NCBI GenBank assembly: GCA_002077065.1
Contig: NAJO01000017.1
Span: forward strand, 868,001-932,000
Length of the DNA: 64,000 nucleotides
Direction: 5' to 3'
Origin: Cryoendolithus antarcticus
Lineage: Eukaryota; Ascomycota; Dothideomycetes; Cladosporiales; Cladosporiaceae
Each line of letters begins with the position of its first letter. Position 1 is the first letter of the stretch. The position numbers and the translations under genes were made by a program. A model generated the notes under the pieces. It ran no database searches. It was not told the DNA's origin and saw only the letters and a list, made by a program, of their open reading frames with translations. Positions 57,402 to 64,000 of this stretch are shown here, one piece after another.

Positions 57402-59272
57402 ATGTCTCGTCAGGCTGGCAGCATCACTGTCCGTGAGCTGGACGCTTCTGCGCACGCAAGCGTCCACATAGGCCCCAAGAACCGGCAGCAATATAGCGCG
57501 AACGAGACCAACTCGTACGGCCAAGTGAACACGGTCTATAACGTTCGCTATGATGTCCAAGTTCACCGTACGTGACACCACCCATCTGAATCGTATTGCT
57601 GTCATTGCTAACACAACACTGCCGCAGATCACCACTACCGGGGCAGGTTGTCGGTGACACCAGGTCCATCTGGTCCCTCATGTCCGTTGCCGCCCTCGCC
57701 TATCAAGCGTGCAAAGTCTGCTCCGCCTGTGCTTACTGGGCGCTACAGTTTCGAAGTCGAGGACCAAGAAAACCTGCCTGAGGCGGAGTCTTCCGACGAA
57801 GAATTGATTGCGATGCTGAAACGTGTAGTCCCGACGGGCAATGATATGAACACTATCCAGGTCTGTTCAAGGCTTGCGACGGCCAGAACAAGAAGCCTCG
57901 ACCAGACGTTCGACAGTCATTCGCGGGACTCGTCGACAGAGCCTCCCAATGAATCGGTGATGGAGGATCGCAGTGACATACCGCAGGCTTCTACGCACAT
58001 AAGCGGCCTCATGACGACTGCCCTTTCAGCTGTGCTCCAAGCTGCCGTTGTCAGTGGGCTGGCCACCCGCAGTCGGGCCGCCCCGGCCTCAGAATCGGTG
58101 GAATGTGTGTCGCCTGCCTCACAGTCGCCATCTGTTGAAAGCAATCAGTCGCCAAGCATAACGCAAGGATCGCCTCAGCTGCACGCCGCCATACTCGTAC
58201 AGACTCAGCAGATGGACGAGGGACGTTCATTAGCACTGGGATCAGAGATCTCTGTGCCGCGTCTCTCACGGTCGTTGTCCGCTAAAGACGAGGAGCCACC
58301 CGGGGCCGCGCCAGCTTCGTCAGAGCGCAGGAGCCTGTTAGCGCTGCTGATGCGCAGTTTCGGCGTCCCGATGGTCGATGTAGAGTCTGTGGCAGACTTA
58401 GTAGCTGAGGGTTACACACCGACTGAGGCAATCGGATTACAAAGAGTCGCGCGGTTGAGAAGGTCCGGATTAAGTCAGACAGTGGCCATACGAACTTCGG
58501 ATCTCGTAGATGAGGGCCATACGGAGGCAATTGCGATTCAAGCGGCAAAGTTCGAGGATGCTGGACACGAGGCTAGACATGCAATTCCCATGGCGCGTTT
58601 GATGGCTGCCGGCCATAGCCGTGAGGTGGCAGAATCGTTCGTTCATCTGCTCCAGATAGGGACCATGAAGACGAGCTTGATCCTCGAGCTTGCTAAGCTT
58701 CGAGATCAGGGCTTTTCGCATGGCTCGGTGTTCATGGTTGCGCGGCTTATGGGGTCTGGATACACTCTAGAAGAGGCTGTGGCGATCTCACGGAGGATGG
58801 ACCAAGGGTTCAGTCTGCAAGCGGCGATCGAAAGAGTGACGGGTGGGCGGTGATGGGAACACGAATTGAGTGTCCGATGTTAAGTCAGCAAGCCAATCGA
58901 TCTCTTGGAAAGGATAAACGTCTTCGACCTTATTCCGGTAGCGCCACTACTTCGACTGTCAATAACGAGAGTGTCGGCCGACGTAACATCGCTCGCGCCA
59001 TGGGATTGACGAGAGGCTTTGGTCATTCGTTGGTCATCGACGTGCGAGGCCTTCAACCCACGGTGGTCGTCTACTTCGCAGCGTGGTTAGCGATCACGCG
59101 CTGTGTAGACTCTGTTCAAGACATGACCGCGAGCGGCTTCTCCCCGAGGGACGCGAGGCTTGTCGTCAACGAGGGTAATAGAGCACGAATCGCTCAGCCA
59201 GTATACTTGGACGAGAAGTGTTCTTCTTTGGGTATCCTGCAGCGGCAGCTGGTACGAATACCTGATAAATAA
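57402..59272 (+). CDS. P3: largest member of the tandem family, with helical Gly-turn repeats
   Basis: Exons 57402-57567, 57628-58835 and 58889-59272 (introns 60 and 53 bp) give 585 residues. If the last intron is not used, the protein stops at 58853 with 463. Exon 1: MSRQAGSITVRELDASAHAS, then VHIG and YGQVNTVYNV. Exon 2 opens HHHHYRGRLS, then Pro/Ser-rich sequence and RSLDQTFDSHSRD, matched in P4. About residues 290-458 hold nine repeats of 16-18 residues with the pattern L-x3-G-[YFHL]-[ST]-x3-A-[IV], e.g. DLVAEGYTPTEAIG and RLMGSGYTLEEAVAI. Exon 3 has the C-terminal module GFGHSLVIDVRG and DMTASGFSPRDARLV. Function unknown; the repeats suggest a binding solenoid. Confidence 0.6.
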
Positions 59273-59976
59273 GTCCGCATGTTTCGTGCTACAGTAGATC
59301 GCTTACAACGATACTGATCTTGCGGATTGGCTCCGTAGATGACCACAGCACCCACTCCACTGCCGACGATCCCATCGCCCAATATAACCTCCCACTTTAG
59401 TCTCGTCCTTCTTTCATCGCACATGAATTTGACTTTGTGTTCGGTCAACTCCTGCGCGAAATTCGTGCGCTAGACCGAGTGACCAATTGCGCCCGACTGT
59501 GAGCACTGATCGTTGATTTTGATACTGGTGTTAGGCCACGAGCGCATGTCATGATGCTCCTACATGCATGTGCTAAGTAGCCGCAAGATTGAAGAAGGTC
59601 GCCCGCTCGGTTTGTTGATGCACGGACCCCTTGATGATCCGGGCGAAATGTCATGCAACCTCAAGCTGCAAGCTGCTGATGCCATTTTGGTCGACAAGCC
59701 ACCACTCTCAGCATCCGGCGCACTGCAATGCTCGGCGTGGGCTGTGGTGTAGTTTGCAGCGCTGCTCACGTCGAAGCTCCAGCGAGACTAAGAGTTTGTA
59801 TTGTACCAAGTCTCGCATTCATGTTCGGATTATCTGCCATTTTCTTTTCATAGTCCTCGATTCCATTCATCCCAATGGTCTTCCTACTTACCTGTCATGA
59901 TTCTGAACTCGTGTAGTCGTAGAAGTGGCCAGACGAAGGCTGCCGTGTTGCGACAGTAGCGTAGCGCCTTTTCGCT
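59273..59976. other. Intergenic between P3 and P4
   Basis: No supported gene. Promoter of P4 presumably at the right end. Confidence 0.45.
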
Positions 59977-61390
59977 ATGCCCCAGGAACCTGGTAGCATC
60001 GGTGTTGGCAACGCGGATGCTTCCGGCAAAGCGGGCGTGCATGTCGGGAGTGCGTATCATCAGGGATACGGTATAGACGAGAAGCAATCGCATGGTCCAG
60101 TCAACGCGGTGTATCACGTATCCTGTGCGTGGGATTGATCCTGTTGGGCATCGAATTCATTTGGATGCTAACGCCATCGCAGACCAGGGTGTTCATCACC
60201 ACTACGCAGCTAGTGGCGCCGTCACGCCCGCGGCTCCCAGCTCACCTTTCGAGGCACCAGCACCGGCGCCGCGCAGAGAATGTTCGGCACCGCCAGCGCA
60301 GCCCAGCAAAGATGCAAGTACCACGGCGGAAAACCCTGACCGGGCTGCCGTCCCATCCTCGGACATGAGCACTGTTAGGTTAAAGAGTCTGGACGAGGCG
60401 TTCGCCGATCATGCAAAGAGTCGTGACGCAGGGTTTCGTCCGGTGCCGACACCAGTGCCGAGATGTAAAGACATCGCGGCTCCAACTCCAAACGCCCTGG
60501 GCTCGTCAACCGAGCCCAAATCGGTGCTAAGTCTTGACGCAATAATCGAGAGAGCCACACTGACTGGGTGCAATGACACTAAATAAGCATCATATTCTGC
60601 ACCCAGTGTCTCGACCTCAAGTAGGAAGACCACGGAGACTCAACCGGCGACACGCAAGTCGCGAACCTGTTTGCAGAACATTGTTGACGCTCAAGCGGCA
60701 CCATCGAAGCCTGGTATCGTGGAGACTAGTGCGACCTCAAGAGCCAACGAGGATCGGCCATCCAAGCGACCACGCACAGCGTCACGTCAGTACATGGACG
60801 AGTTTGGTCTTGAAACGTTCCGTGAATTAGAATCATGGTTCACAGTTGGCACTGATCCAAAGAGCAGCCCAGTGGCCCTCATGTCTACAAAACCGCCTGA
60901 GTTGTAGCAGCTTCCTGCTGATGCGCAGAAAGCGGCCTCGGCGCCCCGAGCTGGCCCGCATGTCGAATACAGCTTCCCTGAACCACATGCTAGCGTACAA
61001 CTGCGAGCTGAGTTCAGGAAGTTTCGTGGGATGACTTCGTCGAAACCAAACATCTTCGCCGTTCCAGCCGAACCGAGACTACCCATGGCACCACCACCGC
61101 CTTTTGCTAGTACCACAGTCTAAATTCGCAAGGATCTCGCCTTCGCGATCGAGTTGATGCGGATGTTTGGCCACTCGATGGTGTGTGATACCCGTGGTTC
61201 GTATCTCGTGATGGTCATCTGCTTCAAGGCGTGGCTAAGCAGCGCGCATAGTTGGGACAATGTACAGGCTATGATCTCTAGCGGCTTCAACACCATTGAC
61301 GCAAGGGCTATCGCGAAGCGCGCAGAGGGCGTACATGGGGCAATATTCTTTGGCTATACCGCGGTAGACACCGACACAGATCCACGATGA
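59977..61390 (+). pseudogene. P4: tandem-family member interrupted by two in-frame stops
   Basis: Exon 1, 59977-60124 (148 bp), starts MPQEPGSIGVGNADASGKAG and has VHVGSAYHQGY and GPVNAVYHV. A 58-bp intron joins phase 1 to YQGVHHHYAASGAVTP. RLKSLDEAFADHAKSRDAGF parallels P3. A short 39-bp GT-AG gap at 60568-60606 restores frame into KRPRTASRQYMDEFGLETFR. That frame meets TAG at 60905 and TAA at 61121 but otherwise continues as coding-like sequence through HVEYSFPEPHASVQL to the C-terminal module IELMRMFGHSMVCDTRG and QAMISSGFNTIDARAIAKRA, ending at 61390. If the first stop is real, translation ends before the conserved module. Confidence 0.55.
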
Positions 61391-62090
61391 GGCTGCGTGA
61401 CTATCACAGTGCGCACACTTGGGCATGTACGTGGAGCTCTTGATCGCGAAATTAGTCAATGAGTGGCCACTCGAGCTAGGGACACAGCACCTAACGGAAT
61501 GCGTCCCTTTGACCTCTTGCCCACAGTGGATCATCTGTCGATTGGGAGTAATCTAGAGTGCGGCGGATATTGACGGCGACTCTATTGCATATATGTATCC
61601 ACAACTTCAATTTACAGCTGTAGCCTAACATTTGCTGCCAACCAACTCCGAGTGTCGTCTTGCTGCACCTTTCACGCCAGAATATACGAGAAATTGAGTT
61701 GGACCAACGCTTACGGTCCTGCATGTCATAACATAGATACCACGAAGGCCCTGTACGCGGAGGCCGATGCCGCATGGATTACGTGAGGTCATGCCACCCC
61801 CAAGCTGCAGGTAGCTAAAAGTGCATGCAGCCACAACCGATAGCAAATTGTACCAGTCAGCCTTCGTTCGTCGCGGAATTCAATGCCGGTTTATACTGAC
61901 CTAGCGACTGTCTTGCCCGGGGCTCTACGCATAAATCTAGCCCTACACAAGTGACAGCCTGGTCTCGTTACGAGCAAGTCTAGCGTCTAGAGCCGTAGCT
62001 TCCCTGTCAGAGTCACCCGAATGTGCTGGTGGACGGGTCTTCTGCTGACGCTGGACATCGTCCTCTGCGATCCCGTGTACAATCTAGACA
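61391..62090. other. Intergenic between P4 and P5
   Basis: Nothing recognised. Confidence 0.45.
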
Positions 62091-62875
62091 ATGTCTCGCA
62101 AGGCTGGCGGCATTAATGTTGGAGACTTCGACGCTGCAGACGATTCATGGGTACACGTGGGGGATGAGTATCACGAAGTGCATTCGAGAATTGAGCGAGA
62201 CTCATATGGATGGGTTACCAATCTCTATTAGATACAGAGTGAGTATCCCAAAGTAGCGGCTACAGTGATCGCCACTGACATAGGCTTCGCCTCGAGACCT
62301 TATGTGGGATCAGCCAGTGGGTCGATGACGCCCACACCACCTAGCACAACCTTGGTCTCATTAACTCCGGCACCGCAGAGACCACAGTCGTCGCCGCCCG
62401 GTAATTCCAATGCAGCGACGAAGGAAAGCAAGTCTCAAAGTCTCTGAACATGCAACCTCCAGAACCAGGATTGCAAGCTATCAGTCCAGCCTCAGTGGAG
62501 CCCGATATCGCAACGACGACACCCAAAGTCAAATCATACGTTGGGCTCGCACCAAAGCACCCCGTACCTACACCGTTGGACATCTTCACAGATTTTACAC
62601 AGAGGGGACTTGACGACGCTGTAGATATCATGAAGTCGTACGGCCACTGGATGGTTTGCAAGCGCGAGAGGCAGGACCAGGGCTTCGTCCACATAATGCT
62701 GTTCTTCACATTCTGGAATGGACCATCGGAACATCCTGGTGTAGATGAGGGTCACGCCCTACGTCCTAGCGGGTTCGAGGATCTTGGCACAGAGAGGATC
62801 TCCAAGAGGGCTCGAGATGGGAGGTGGCGGATTGTTGTTGGCAAAATCCTGATGATGCGGAATGGTATGTCGTGA
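62091..62875 (+). pseudogene. P5: tandem-family member with early stop and frame change
   Basis: Exon 1, 62091-62238 (148 bp), starts MSRKAGGINVGDFDAADDSW and has VHVGDEYHEV, then GWVTNLY followed by TAG where P1 has a Gln codon. A 45-bp intron (GTGAGT donor) joins phase 1 to a Pro/Ser/Thr-rich exon from 62284. That frame stops at 62445-62447, but sequence in another frame continues as QPPEPGLQAISPASVEP to the C-terminal module VDIMKSYGHWMVCKRER and RPSGFEDLGTERISKRAR, stopping at 62875. No intron of reasonable size bridges the change. It is probably a decaying copy. Confidence 0.55.
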
Positions 62876-63550
62876 GCAGGAGTAACTTATGAACCCGACT
62901 CATCCCATCCTCAAGAGTCGACTTCGCGCTTGGGGAGAAGTACAAGCTGATGCGCAGCGTACTTACGCCATGTGAGATTCAGCTCCATCCGTGTTGCTAC
63001 ATCTGGGTACTGTGCGAGCGACTTGACAAAGCGAAGCACATAGCGTGAAAGTCATGTTGGGTTTCGAAAGACACCTGTGTTGTAAAACTTTCATGTTAGA
63101 TATGCACGATATGATACCAGTAGAAGAGGTATTCAACATTCTCTTCTGGCATGACATGCAGCCAACTGTCATCTGTGCACGGGCTCCCTAATGACCCGTG
63201 TGAACTGCTACTCGACCCTTCGACTCGTCGGTAGGCTTGAGGCTAAAAGATGCTGATTTGCTTGAAGAGCTCCCGCCAGGTGTGGCTGTGCTGAAGCTGC
63301 GGACTTGATGAGCTGAAGCGAATTCTCGCGGTGAGTCCTTGGAGTTGTTACAATTTTTCATCACTGTATCCCACGCATTTCCTGCTTCACTATGGTATCT
63401 CCTTTCGCAGTCCTCAGCGTTAATGAAGTCGCGCATGATGCTCAAAAGTGATTCGCGAAGCCGGTTCCACCAAGGCGGCAGTGTCGAGCTCCACGAGATG
63501 CTGTGGAAACATTTGGCAGTGGTGATAGCGTAACATAGCGATTGCCAGCT
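62876..63550. other. Intergenic between P5 and P6
   Basis: A reverse-strand frame of about 80 codons from the ATG at 63436 (MRDFINAEDCERRYHSEAGN) has fairly natural composition but no partner exon or recognised family; I do not annotate it as a gene. Confidence 0.4.
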
Positions 63551-64000
63551 ATGCCAGAGGAGGCTGGCACCATCAACTTCAGCAGCTTAGATGCTGCTGG
63601 CCAAGCAAGCGTGCATGTTGGCAGTGAATACCGCCAGCGGTATGGCGTAGACGATAATAGCTGGTACGGCCGAGTGAACACGATCTACCACATTCACAGT
63701 ACGTGGGCCGGTCACATTCTCGCCTTGGATCTTTACTCACACGAGCACCTCGTTCTAGATCACTACTACAACGCTAGTGCTCCGAGCACGCCAGCGCCTT
63801 TTGACCCGCTCACTACTCCGCCCTCGTCCGCTCCACGAGCGCGGCCAGCGCCGCTTCCTCAGTCCGAGTTGGAAAGTCCTATCTCGACGACTGCGCCCCG
63901 AAGTCGCTCCTCTATGGGGGGAAGCAATGACATTGCGGCCTCGCAAGCTGGTGAAAGAACCCGAACAAGCGTCAGCGGGCTATCCGAAAGTTTAGCTAGC
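63551..64000 (+). CDS. P6: tandem-family member, cut by the right window edge
   Basis: Exon 1, 63551-63698 (148 bp, the same length as in P4 and P5), starts MPEEAGTINFSSLDAAGQAS, then VHVGSEYRQRYGVDDN and YGRVNTIYHIH. The intron 63699-63758 has a GTACGT donor, as in P1 and P3, and joins phase 1 to NHYYNASAPSTPAPFDP and a Pro/Ser/Arg-rich linker that stays open to the last base. It is the best preserved first exon of the family, with no stop. The C-terminal module would lie outside the window. Confidence 0.6.
   Translation, partial: MPEEAGTINFSSLDAAGQASVHVGSEYRQRYGVDDNSWYGRVNTIYHIHSTWAGHILALDLYSHEHLVLDHYYNASAPSTPAPFDPLTTPPSSAPRARPAPLPQSELESPISTTAPRSRSSMGGSNDIAASQAGERTRTSVSGLSESLAS

Noticed and set aside
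63188..63445. Reverse-strand ~80-codon frame between P5 and P6
   Set aside because: Natural-looking composition, but no recognised domain, splice signals or upstream exon; too short to support alone.

Overview
The window is nuclear DNA of a filamentous ascomycete. Genes are intron-containing, introns are mostly 45-130 bp with GT donors, CTRAY-like branch sites and AG acceptors, and the gene content is fungal (SLA1, TAF1, CON-6, DUF4743-Nudix, ascomycete laccase, DSF2-like). A Dothideomycete, perhaps a black or extremotolerant mould, is my best guess, but this is inference from protein style and not from a marker gene.

Layout. (1) 1-7.6 kb is gene-poor: a reverse-strand reading frame running off the left edge, an array of five imperfect palindromes sharing one conserved ~31-bp core (about 3.95-4.88 kb), an orphan gene (5157-6869) and a small tandem repeat. 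(2) 7.6-53.95 kb is a dense housekeeping segment on both strands: ribosomal protein P2, SPT2, a glutathione transferase with a frame break, an IMPACT/UPF0029 protein, an unknown multi-exon gene, a Borealin-type protein, proteasome RPN10, TAF1, SLA1, another unknown multi-exon gene, a secreted laccase fused to a CBM20 starch-binding domain, a DSF2-like Sel1 protein, a five-CCCH zinc-finger protein divergent from RPF2, CON-6, threonine aldolase, AMP deaminase, SDH1, a GPI-type wall protein, a monothiol glutaredoxin, an unknown Ser/Arg-rich protein and a DUF4743-Nudix gene with a frame break. (3) 54.3-64.0 kb is an accessory block: six plus-strand paralogues in tandem (called P1-P6 here), running off the right edge.

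P1-P6 share a first exon of about 50 codons (often 148 bp) carrying a 'DA-x-G-x-A-x-VHVG' motif, a phase-1 intron, and a second exon opening with His/Tyr/Asn codons followed by Pro/Ser-rich linkers. Several have a C-terminal 'FGHSMV ... SGF ... DAR' module. P3 also holds about nine 16-18-residue Gly-turn helical repeats. P4 and P5 carry in-frame stop codons where CAG or CAA would be expected, as repeat-induced point mutation would leave. I do not recognise this family. It is the best candidate here for an undescribed system. Other points worth checking are the palindrome array, the CBM20-laccase fusion, two single-base frame breaks in otherwise conserved enzymes, and a 626-bp intron that splits the TAF1 zinc knuckle.

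Gene models were spliced by eye. Exon sums were checked for divisibility by three, but no transcript evidence was available.
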